The notes under the pieces: generated by a model
Seen by the model: only the letters and a program-made list of their open reading frames with translations
Databases searched by the model: none
Told to the model about the DNA's origin: nothing
Assembly: GCA_964529555.1 (NCBI GenBank)
Contig: CAZGWV010000097.1
Coordinates: forward strand, 1 to 12,599
From: UBA7672 sp964529555
GTDB lineage: Bacteria; Pseudomonadota; Alphaproteobacteria; Caulobacterales; Hyphomonadaceae
Length of the DNA stretch: 12,599 nucleotides
Direction of reading: 5' to 3'
Shown here: in pieces, positions 6,394 through 12,514 of the stretch
How the letters are laid out: every line of letters begins with the position of its first letter
How positions within the stretch are numbered: the stretch's first letter is position 1
Position numbers and translations under genes: made by a program

Positions 6394-6759
6394 ATGGAAC
6401 GCGATAGAGGCACTAAAGCAAGCAAGTGGGATGAACTGGCCACCGACTGGTGCCCCGTCGCCCGCGCCATGTCCGTCATCGGCGACCGCTGGACCCTCTT
6501 GATCGTCCGCGACTGTTTCCTCGGAAAATCAAGGTTCGAGGAGTTCCGGGCAAGCCTCGGCGTCACCCGCCACATCCTCTCCGACCGCCTGAAGCGCCTG
6601 GTCGACCAGGGCGTTCTGGAAAGGAACGCATACTCCGAAAAGCCGCTACGCTACGCCTACACCCTCTCGGACAAGGGCCGCGACTTCGCCCCGGCGCTGA
6701 TCGGGCTGAAGGACTGGGGCAAGAAGCACATGCCGATCAGAAAGCCGGCTGCGGTGTAG
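6394..6759 (+). CDS. HxlR family winged-helix transcriptional regulator
   Basis: A 121-residue cytoplasmic DNA-binding protein of the HxlR/MarR-like family. Seen: the family hallmark WCPVARAMSVIGDRWTLLIVRD at about residues 19-40, the recognition region FEEFRASLGVTRHILSDRLKRL, and the wing segment LERNAYSEKPLRYAYTLSDKGRDF. The Cys in WCPVA (residue 20 from this start) corresponds to the N-terminal redox-sensing Cys of regulators such as YodB and HypR; a second Cys follows in RDCFLG. An oxidant or electrophile signal is therefore plausible but not shown. The start is uncertain: ATG 6394 is used, while a GTG at 6379 would add five residues, and neither has a clear ribosome site. Its divergent neighbours, the SDR and glutathione-dependent isomerase genes, are its likely targets. 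Confidence 0.9.
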   Translation: MERDRGTKASKWDELATDWCPVARAMSVIGDRWTLLIVRDCFLGKSRFEEFRASLGVTRHILSDRLKRLVDQGVLERNAYSEKPLRYAYTLSDKGRDFAPALIGLKDWGKKHMPIRKPAAV

Positions 6760-6792
6760 GTTCTGTTGGGGAACTGAGGTCGTGAGCCCGGC

Positions 6793-7021
6793 CCCTCGTG
6801 GTTCGACGGGCGCTCCCTTTGGTCGCTGCTCACCATGAGGGGCCTCTCGCGAGCGACGGTAACTCAGCCCTCATGGTGAGCAGTTCGCCTGACAAAGTCA
6901 GGCGAACGNNNNNNNNNNNNNNNNNNNNNNNNNNNNNNNNNNNNNNNNNNNNNNNNNNNNNNNNNNNNNNNNNNNNNNNNNNNNNNNNNNNNNNNNNNNN
7001 NNNNNNNNCGAACCACGAGGG
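6793..7021. repeat. Nested palindromic repeat (CTCACCATGAGG type) interrupted by an assembly gap
   Basis: The outer arms CCCTCGTGGTTCG (6793-6805) and CGAACCACGAGGG (7009-7021) are exact reverse complements. Inside, CTGCTCACCATGAGGG (6826-6841) pairs exactly with 6868-6883. A perfect 11-bp hairpin with loop AAA follows (6883-6893 with 6897-6907). Two bases later the 100-N gap begins, and the outer right arm resumes immediately after it. The plan (outer stem, inner stem, right side hairpin) matches the other nested repeats here. It sits between the convergent stops of hxlR and hslU. Its true length is unknown because of the gap. Confidence 0.82.
6909..7008. other. Assembly gap (100 N)
   Basis: Exactly 100 N, the usual placeholder for a scaffold join of unknown length. 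It starts right after a perfect hairpin and ends at the matching outer repeat arm, so the assembly probably broke at the palindromic repeat itself. Predicted reading frames that cross it are artefacts. The real missing sequence could be a few bases or a larger unresolved repeat. Confidence 0.97.
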
Positions 7022-7040
7022 CGTGTTCACCGCTGTCAGA

Positions 7041-8345
7041 TCAGAGAATATACTTCGACAAATCCTTGTCCCCCGCCATCGCGGCCACCTTCTCGCGCAC
7101 ATAGGCGCCGGTGATCGCGAACGTCTCGCCCGCCTTGTCCGACGCCGTGAAGCTGATCTCGTCCAGCACGCGCTCGAGGATGGTGTGCAGCCGCCGCGCG
7201 CCGATGTTCTCGACGCTATCGTTCACCTGCACCGCAATGTCCGCGATCGCCTCGATGGCGTCCGGCGCGAACGACAGCTCGACGCCCTCCGTCTTCATCA
7301 ACGCCGTGTATTGCAGGATGAGGCTCGCTTCCGGCTCGATGAGAATGCGCTTGAGATCGTCGCGCGACAGCGCCTTCAGCTCCACGCGGATCGGCAACCT
7401 GCCCTGCAATTCCGGCAACAGATCAGACGGCTTGGCCACATGGAAAGCGCCCGAGGCGATGAACAGGATATGATCCGTCTTCACCGGACCGTGCTTGGTC
7501 GCAACCGTCGTCCCCTCGATCAGCGGCAGAAGATCGCGCTGCACGCCCTCGCGCGAGACATCCGCCCCTGCCCGCTCCGAGCGCGAGGCGATCTTGTCGA
7601 TCTCGTCGAGGAAGACGATCCCGTCCTCCTCCGTCACGCGCAGCGCCTCGCGCTTCACCGTGTCGTCGTCCAGCAGCTTGTCCGACTCCTCCTGGATCAG
7701 CGGCTTGTAGGCTTCCTTCACCGTCGTGCGCACACGCTTCGAACGCCCGCCAAAGCCTTTCAGCAACTCGCCAAGGTTCACCATGCCGATGCTCGATCCC
7801 GGCTGCCCCGGAATATCGAACCCGCCCATCGGATTGGCCGTGTCGGCCACGTCGATCTCGATTTCCTTGTCGTCCAGCAGTCCGCCCCGCAGCTTCGCGC
7901 GGAAGCTCTCGCGCGTAGACGTCTGCGCCGTTGCGCCGACCAGCGCATCGAGCACGCGGTCTTCCGCCTTGGCCTCCGCCTTGGACATGACTTCCTTGCG
8001 CCGCCGCTCGCGCACCATGCCGATGGCGACCTCGACCAGATCGCGCACGATCTGCTCCACATCGCGGCCGACATAGCCGACCTCGGTGAACTTCGTCGCT
8101 TCCACTTTCAGGAACGGCGCCTTGGCCAGCTTCGCCAGCCGCCGCGAAATCTCCGTCTTGCCCACACCTGTGGGCCCGATCATCAGGATGTTCTTCGGCG
8201 TCACTTCCTCGCGCAGCCCCTCGGACAGCTGCTTGCGCCGCCATCGGTTGCGCAGCGCCAGCGCCACGGCCCGCTTGGCCTCGGGTTGGCCCACAATATA
8301 GCGGTCCAGTTCGGAAACGATCTCGCGCGGGGTGAATTCAGACAT
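7041..8345 (-). CDS. hslU: ATP-dependent protease ATPase subunit HslU (ClpY)
   Basis: HslU is the hexameric AAA+ unfoldase that feeds substrates to the HslV peptidase in the cytoplasm. The 434-residue product has Walker A GPTGVGKT (57-64), the pore loop GYVG (90-93), the family-specific I-domain (about 110-240), Walker B VFLDEID (244-250) and the sensor-2 region GARRLHT (382-388). The C-terminus DLSKYIL is the conserved tail that inserts into HslV, so the protein is complete and HslV-competent. ATG 8345 gives the usual N-terminus MSEFTPREIV; a TTG three codons upstream is also in frame but less likely. No Shine-Dalgarno is visible. hslV normally sits directly upstream in alphaproteobacteria but is absent here. 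hslU is flanked by a hypothetical gene upstream and a repeat plus gap downstream. Confidence 0.97.
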   Translation of the reverse strand: MSEFTPREIVSELDRYIVGQPEAKRAVALALRNRWRRKQLSEGLREEVTPKNILMIGPTGVGKTEISRRLAKLAKAPFLKVEATKFTEVGYVGRDVEQIVRDLVEVAIGMVRERRRKEVMSKAEAKAEDRVLDALVGATAQTSTRESFRAKLRGGLLDDKEIEIDVADTANPMGGFDIPGQPGSSIGMVNLGELLKGFGGRSKRVRTTVKEAYKPLIQEESDKLLDDDTVKREALRVTEEDGIVFLDEIDKIASRSERAGADVSREGVQRDLLPLIEGTTVATKHGPVKTDHILFIASGAFHVAKPSDLLPELQGRLPIRVELKALSRDDLKRILIEPEASLILQYTALMKTEGVELSFAPDAIEAIADIAVQVNDSVENIGARRLHTILERVLDEISFTASDKAGETFAITGAYVREKVAAMAGDKDLSKYIL

Positions 8346-8444
8346 GATGGCCAATAGCTAGTGAGGCAGGAGCCGCTTCGCTAGCTCATGGGTGTGGAAG
8401 TCAGCAAGCACGATATGCGTTGTCCGCCGAAGGACGCGCACTCC

Positions 8445-8864
8445 CTACCGCCCCACATACGGATAACACCGCGCCCGTTCGAGCTTCACGTCATAATGCC
8501 GGCCCAGCGCCTCGATGGCGTCGGCATGCGCCGCATAGGGATCGCCATTCTCCGGCCCCACGATTATCACCGGAAAATCGCCCAGCGGCTTGCCCCCCGG
8601 CGGCAGCATCGCGGTCGCAAGCGCCGTTCCATCGTCCGCGCGCAAGGTGAGAAACACCGGCATCGTCCGCGCCAGATGCGCCTTCAGCCCGATATCGCGC
8701 TCCAGCCCCTGCCCCGGCACATACGCTCCGCGCGCCCGCCGCTGCGCGCCGAGAAAATGCCGCTCGACCGCATGGCGCATCAGCCGCGACTCCTCGGCGG
8801 CCTCCGCTTCGGTTTCAATACGAAACCAGGTGCGCCCCTGCGGCGCATCGCAGACATACTGCAT
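8445..8864 (-). CDS. Conserved hypothetical protein
   Basis: A 139-residue soluble protein with no signal peptide or membrane segment. I cannot assign a known domain. It starts MQYVCDAPQGRTWFRIETEAEA, has a charged helical stretch (EESRLMRHAVERHFLGAQRR), then GLERDIGLKAHLARTMPVFLTLRADDGTALATAMLPPG split over two strands, and ends CYPYVGR. I believe similar proteins occur in related alphaproteobacteria, but that is from memory. ATG 8864 is preferred because GGGAGA lies 9 nt upstream; the frame stays open to 8948 without a better site. It precedes hslU by about 100 nt on the same strand, in the place hslV would usually occupy, but it does not resemble HslV: there is no N-terminal Thr nucleophile motif. 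Cotranscription with hslU is possible. Confidence 0.78.
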   Translation of the reverse strand: MQYVCDAPQGRTWFRIETEAEAAEESRLMRHAVERHFLGAQRRARGAYVPGQGLERDIGLKAHLARTMPVFLTLRADDGTALATAMLPPGGKPLGDFPVIIVGPENGDPYAAHADAIEALGRHYDVKLERARCYPYVGR

Positions 8865-8968
8865 GTGAGCGTTCTCCCGAGCGCCAAACGTAAGCGCGCG
8901 GATTCGAGAGCGAAAGAGCCCGGCTGCGGATGTGAAGTGCCGCACCATTCCGGCGATCGCTCATCGCA

Positions 8969-9103
8969 CCCTCCTCCCCCTTGTGGGGAGGAGGTAGGAG
9001 GTGGGGGGCGGCGCAACGTTTCGAGACGTCAGCTACTCGTCACCACCTCGCCCGCGGCACGGCCCCCCTCACCCCACCCTCTCCCCACAAGGGGGAGAGG
9101 GGA
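8969..9103. repeat. 135-bp palindromic intergenic repeat, copy 2 (same as 529-663)
   Basis: Identical to 529-663 over 135 bases in the same orientation, with the same terminal hairpins and the same unique core. This copy lies downstream of the ATP-grasp gene and upstream of the conserved hypothetical gene, both on the minus strand. GCACC occurs at 8966-8970 and again at 9105-9109, hugging the element, and could be a 5-bp target duplication. Copy 1 does not show the same five bases, so this remains tentative. Confidence 0.93.
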
Positions 9104-9134
9104 AGCACCAGCAATCACTCGTTGTTGTTGCTTA

Positions 9135-10034
9135 CTACCTCAACCTTCTCCGCAACGCCCTCCCCAGCATCGCCCCGATCTGCGGCCCGTCCTTCGGATA
9201 GAGATACGGCTCCAGCACCTCCAGCTCCATCAGCATCAGCCCGCCATCCTCCCCGCGCACCATATCGACACGCGCATAAAGCGGCCTGTCCGGCAGAACA
9301 TCCAGAACAGCCTGCGCCGCCGCGCGATCTTCCCCCGACGGCTCAATCGCCATCGACTTGCCGCCATAGGATTCCTGGATGCGATAGTCCCCCGCCTTCG
9401 CCCGCTTCAGCACCACATGGCTGAACTCACCGTCGACAAAAAGGAACGAGAACTCCCCCTCGCTCGCAATCGCCGGCACGAAAGGCTGGATCATCCCCGG
9501 CCTGTCCATGACGGATGTGGCCGCGACCGAACCGGCCTCCGGCACATTCGCCCGGTTGTACCGCACCTGCGCCCGCGCCCCGCCGCCCACCTGCCGCTTC
9601 AGCACGACATCGTCGACGCCGAACATATCCATCGCGCCCACGATATCCGCCGCCGTCGGCGCCTCGGGCCACAGCGTCGGGATCACCGCAACGCCCTTCG
9701 CCTCGATCTCGCGCAGATACGTCTTGCGGATATTCCAGCGCACCGTTTCGGGGTCGTTGAACACCGGCACACCCAGCCCCGCGATCGCGTCCAGCGCCGC
9801 GAGGAAGTCCTCATGCCGGTCCTGATAATCCCACGCACAATTCACCAGCACGGCCGCAAACCGCGTCCAGTCCAGCCCCGGATCGGACCAGCGCACAGGC
9901 GTCAACGCAAACCCGTTGGGCGAAAGCCCCGCCCGCAGAATCTCCAGCTGAACATCGAACAGATAGGCGTCCGACCGCCTGTCAGACGCATCGGACACCA
10001 GGTTTGCAGCCGTCAGCAAGGCTATTTCGCGCAT
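9135..10034 (-). CDS. ATP-grasp domain ligase, RimK/DcsG-like
   Basis: A 299-residue ATP-grasp protein that would join a carboxylate to an amine or thiol through an acyl phosphate. Seen: an N-terminal domain with AVLVNCAWDYQDRHEDF, the linker VPVFNDPETVRWNIRKTYL (about 89-107), the ATP-binding VVLKRQVGGGA with Lys146, a GEFSFLFVDGEF strand pair (193-204), YARVDMV (253-259) and the metal-binding LMELEVLEPYLY with Glu270 and Glu272. The WDY...WN.KTYL...PT pattern resembles DcsG, the cyclo-ligase of D-cycloserine synthesis, and glutathione-synthetase-like proteins of COG0189. No other cycloserine gene is nearby, so the substrate is unknown. A GGGAAG-type ribosome site lies about 8 nt before the ATG. 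It is divergent from the adenosine kinase gene. Confidence 0.83.
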   Translation of the reverse strand: MREIALLTAANLVSDASDRRSDAYLFDVQLEILRAGLSPNGFALTPVRWSDPGLDWTRFAAVLVNCAWDYQDRHEDFLAALDAIAGLGVPVFNDPETVRWNIRKTYLREIEAKGVAVIPTLWPEAPTAADIVGAMDMFGVDDVVLKRQVGGGARAQVRYNRANVPEAGSVAATSVMDRPGMIQPFVPAIASEGEFSFLFVDGEFSHVVLKRAKAGDYRIQESYGGKSMAIEPSGEDRAAAQAVLDVLPDRPLYARVDMVRGEDGGLMLMELEVLEPYLYPKDGPQIGAMLGRALRRRLR

Positions 10035-10090
10035 GGCAGGCGTCTTCCCATGATCCGGTATGCGCCGGGCGCATCCGCGCCCCGTGGCAC

Positions 10091-10119
10091 TTGAAGTTGC
10101 GGCGCCCCCGGTCTTTAAG
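10091..10119 (+). promoter_or_regulatory. Candidate sigma-70-type promoter for the adenosine kinase gene
   Basis: TTGAAG (10091-10096) and TTTAAG (10114-10119) are separated by 17 nt in the 141-nt divergent region and would place transcription about 50 nt before the kinase ATG. The -35 hexamer matches TTGACA at 4 of 6 positions; the -10 match is weaker. This is a by-eye call in GC-rich DNA. Confidence 0.35.
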
Positions 10120-10175
10120 TCCGCTCAGCCCGGCTTGCCACCGATGAATCCGCCGCGCCCGAGGGAATCTGTCTC

Positions 10176-11171
10176 ATGCCTGTGAAGTACGACGTCGTCG
10201 CCCTCGGCAACGCCATCATGGATGTGATCGCCCAGGTCGACGATGATTTCCTCATCCGCCACGACATTCCCAAGGCCCGCACCAACCTGATCGACGAGGC
10301 GCGCGCCGAACTGCTCTACCACGCCCTGCCCGCCACCCGCCTCGAAACCTCGGGCGGCTCGGCCGGCAACACCATCGCCGGCCTGCGCAGCCTCGGCGGG
10401 CGCGGCGCCTTCATGGGCAAGGTGGCGGACGACACCATCGGCGCCGCCTACGTCTCCGACATGCAGTCCGCCGGCGTCGACTTCTTCGGCTCGCCCCTCC
10501 TCAACGGCCCCACCACCGCCCGCTCGATGATCGCCGTCACGCCCGATGGCGAGCGCTCGATGAACACCTTCCTGGGGGCCTCCACCGAATTCGCCGCCAA
10601 CGATGTCGACGTGCGCGCCGTCGCCGATGGCGAATGGCTCTATCTCGAAGGCTATCTGTTCGACAAACCCGCCGCGAAGACCGCCTTCGTCCACGCCTCT
10701 GAAGTCGCGCGCTCCTCCGGCCGGAAAGTCGCGATCACCATGTCCGACGTGTTCTGCGTCGATCGCCATCGCGACAGCTTCGTCCATCTCGTGCGCACGC
10801 ATTGCGATCTCGTCTTCGCCAACGAGGCCGAACTCCTCGCACTCTACCAGACCGAAGACTTCGACGAAGCCGTCACGCAAATCCGCAACGACAGCCAGAT
10901 CGCCGCGATCACCCGCTCGTCGAAAGGCTCCGTCATCGTCTCCGGCTCAGACACCTGGGTCGCCCCCGTCACCGCCGCCCCCGTCGTCGACGCCACCGGC
11001 GCCGGCGACCAGTACGCCGCCGGCGTCCTCTACGCCATCACCCACGGCCTCTCGCTGCAGGACGCCGCCCGCCTCGGCAATCTCTGCGCCGGCGAAGTCA
11101 TCAGCCACATCGGCCCGCGGCCTGCGGTGAACATGCGCGAGCTTGCCACCGCTGCGGGGTTCAGGCTCTAG
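10176..11171 (+). CDS. Adenosine kinase-like PfkB family sugar kinase
   Basis: A 331-residue ribokinase-fold enzyme, expected to phosphorylate a nucleoside or sugar with ATP in the cytoplasm. Seen: the N-terminal substrate region ALGNAIMDVIAQVDDDFL (Asp16), the first PfkB signature GGSAGNT (60-66), the NEAEL motif (216-220), and the second signature DATGAGDQYAAGVLY with catalytic Asp278 and its anion hole. The N-terminus and the TNLIDEARAELLY segment fit the alphaproteobacterial adenosine kinase branch better than ribokinase or fructokinase, so AMP from adenosine salvage is the most likely product. The substrate still needs a test. GAGGGA about 10 nt upstream supports ATG 10176. It is transcribed divergently from the ATP-grasp gene and converges on the response regulator gene across a palindromic repeat. 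Confidence 0.88.
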   Translation: MPVKYDVVALGNAIMDVIAQVDDDFLIRHDIPKARTNLIDEARAELLYHALPATRLETSGGSAGNTIAGLRSLGGRGAFMGKVADDTIGAAYVSDMQSAGVDFFGSPLLNGPTTARSMIAVTPDGERSMNTFLGASTEFAANDVDVRAVADGEWLYLEGYLFDKPAAKTAFVHASEVARSSGRKVAITMSDVFCVDRHRDSFVHLVRTHCDLVFANEAELLALYQTEDFDEAVTQIRNDSQIAAITRSSKGSVIVSGSDTWVAPVTAAPVVDATGAGDQYAAGVLYAITHGLSLQDAARLGNLCAGEVISHIGPRPAVNMRELATAAGFRL

Positions 11172-11191
11172 GGACGGCGAGCACGGCCTTC

Positions 11192-11308
11192 CATCCTTCG
11201 AGACGATTGCTTCGCAATCCCTCAGGATGAGGCCTATCGACGATCACGCCACACCCACCACCCTCATCCTGAGGGATCGCCGTGCTGCGGCGATCGTCTC
11301 GAAGGATG
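11192..11308. repeat. Cloverleaf-like palindromic repeat, copy B (inverted copy of the element at 4816-4943)
   Basis: The outer stem 11192-11207 pairs exactly with 11293-11308, and the inner stem 11217-11232 with 11262-11277. The side hairpins are GATTGC-TTC-GCAATC (11205-11219) and GATCGCC-n7-GGCGATC (11275-11295). Read on the opposite strand it aligns with the element at 4816-4943, including the GTGGTGG next to the inner stem. Relative to that copy, one side stem has a C:G to T:A double change that keeps pairing, and the other has the same stem with a 7-nt instead of a 3-nt loop. It separates the convergent adenosine kinase and response regulator genes. Confidence 0.92.
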
Positions 11309-11320
11309 TGTTCGGCGCGC

Positions 11321-11848
11321 TTAAGCCTGCAACCGATACCCGCCGCTCTCCGTCAGCAGCAGCCGCGCATTCGCCGGATCNNNNNNNNNNNNNNNNNNNN
11401 NNNNNNNNNNNNNNNNNNNNNNNNNNNNNNNNNNNNNNNNNNNNNNNNNNNNNNNNNNNNNNNNNNNNNNNNNNNNNNNNGTCCGCAGGTGCGCCCGCAC
11501 GCGCGCGAGCAGCACCGAGAACTTGAACGGCTTGGTGACGTAATCATTCGCCCCCGAATCCAGCCCGAGGATCGCATCCGCATCCGTCGTCTGCCCGGTC
11601 AGCATCACGATCGGCGCCGCGATGCCGTGCTTGCGCATCAGCCGGCAGGCATCCCGCCCGTCCATGTCCGGCAGCTCGACATCGAGGATGACGAGGTCCG
11701 CCCTCACCTCCTCGGCCTTCCTGATGCCATCGCCCGCCGAGCCCGCATGCTCGATGCGAAACCCTTCATGCAGCTCGAACTGCTCGGCCAGGGCCTCGCG
11801 CAGTTCCTGATCGTCGTCGACCAGCAGGATCGTCTTGGCGGCGGTCAT
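11321..11848 (-). CDS. cenR: OmpR-type response regulator, probably CenR (interrupted by an assembly gap)
   Basis: A two-component response regulator. The receiver domain (122 residues) is complete: acidic pocket Asp11/Asp12 in LLVDDD, phosphoacceptor Asp56 in LVILDVELPDMDG, Thr84 in VMLTG and Lys106 in TKPF. After the gap only 19 residues remain, ending DPANARLLLTESGGYRLQA, the last strand of an OmpR/PhoB winged helix. The LTGQTTDADAILGLDSGANDYVTKP stretch and the TE-GGYRL end match what I remember of CenR, the essential envelope regulator of Caulobacter paired with CenK; no kinase gene is in the window. About 85-95 residues of a normal gene are missing, so the 100-N gap understates the lost DNA. 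It stays in frame only because 100 leaves remainder 1. ATG 11848 is followed directly by the receiver fold; a GGAGA lies some 12 nt upstream. Confidence 0.85.
   Translation of the reverse strand: MTAAKTILLVDDDQELREALAEQFELHEGFRIEHAGSAGDGIRKAEEVRADLVILDVELPDMDGRDACRLMRKHGIAAPIVMLTGQTTDADAILGLDSGANDYVTKPFKFSVLLARVRAHLRXXXXXXXXXXXXXXXXXXXXXXXXXXXXXXXXXXDPANARLLLTESGGYRLQA
11381..11480. other. Assembly gap (100 N) inside the response regulator gene
   Basis: Exactly 100 N replacing most of the DNA-binding domain. Comparison with OmpR/PhoB-type regulators, where roughly 90 residues separate the end of the receiver from the final GYRL/GYRF strand, suggests about 260-290 nt are really missing. The placeholder length should not be read as a real distance. 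Confidence 0.95.
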
Positions 11849-11960
11849 GTCGTCGGCGTCTCCGGTCCCGGCCCTGAAGATAGGCTCATATTTGCTGCGG
11901 GGCATACCAAGTCTAGGTAATGTCTGCCAGCCAACCAACCCATCACGAAGCGGACAGAGA

Positions 11961-12488
11961 ATGGCCCCATACCCAGACAAAGGGTCCCCATTCAACGCGC
12001 AAAGCGGCGGAATTCTCCGCTGGCCGGGCGGCGAGGCCCGCTGCGCCCTGGGCAGAAGCGGCGTTACGCCAGCCGCCGCCAAGCGCGAGGGCGATGGCGC
12101 TTCCCCCCTTGGAATCTGGCCCATGCGCCAGATTTTCTGGCGCGCCGACCGCCTGCCCCGCCCCGAAACCGCGCTCCCTGCCGACGCCCTCCTCCCCGAA
12201 GCCGGCTGGTGCGACGATCCCGCCAGCCTCCTCTACAACTGCCCCGTCCTCCTCCCCTTCGAGGCGAGCCACGAAAAACTCTGGCGCGACGACCCCATCT
12301 ACGACGTCATCGTCGTCCTCGGTTACAACGACCACCCGATCATGCCCGGCAAAGGCAGCGCCATCTTCCTGCATGTCGCGCGAGAGGATTATGCACCCAC
12401 CGAAGGCTGCATCGCCTGCGCACTGCCGGACCTGCTCGCACTGCTGGCGAGCGCGAAAGTGGGCGATGCGCTGGAGATCGTGGCCTGA
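11961..12488 (+). CDS. L,D-transpeptidase (YkuD domain, COG3786-like)
   Basis: A 175-residue protein of the YkuD catalytic family, which makes or exchanges cross-links at meso-diaminopimelate in peptidoglycan. Seen: GGILRWPGGEARCALGRSG at the start of the domain, KREGDGASPLGIWPMRQIF (41-59), GWCDDPASLLYN (82-92), VVLGYND, and the catalytic region GSAIFLHVAREDYAPTEGCIACA with His138 and nucleophile Cys150. The canonical SHGC reads TEGC, as in the COG3786 subgroup. No signal peptide or membrane anchor is visible from ATG 11961, and none appears if the frame is extended upstream to 11835 (which would overlap the divergent regulator gene). A periplasmic enzyme would need an export route that is not evident, or the protein acts elsewhere. 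The ribosome site (ACAGAGA) is weak. A CenR-type regulator next door fits an envelope theme. Confidence 0.86.
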   Translation: MAPYPDKGSPFNAQSGGILRWPGGEARCALGRSGVTPAAAKREGDGASPLGIWPMRQIFWRADRLPRPETALPADALLPEAGWCDDPASLLYNCPVLLPFEASHEKLWRDDPIYDVIVVLGYNDHPIMPGKGSAIFLHVAREDYAPTEGCIACALPDLLALLASAKVGDALEIVA

Positions 12489-12514
12489 TCCACCGCCGGC
12501 GAGCCCGGCCTCGC

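Noticed and set aside
6798..8357. 519-codon plus-strand frame opposite hslU
   Set aside because: It crosses the 100-N gap and is antisense to an unmistakable HslU.
8445..8864. Diverged HslV in the hslV position
   Set aside because: No N-terminal Thr-Thr nucleophile or proteasome-fold motif is visible; the protein does not look like a peptidase.
8388..10094. 568-codon plus-strand frame covering the hypothetical and ATP-grasp genes
   Set aside because: It runs antisense to two well-supported genes and through a palindromic repeat; it is Arg/His/Pro-rich with no domain.
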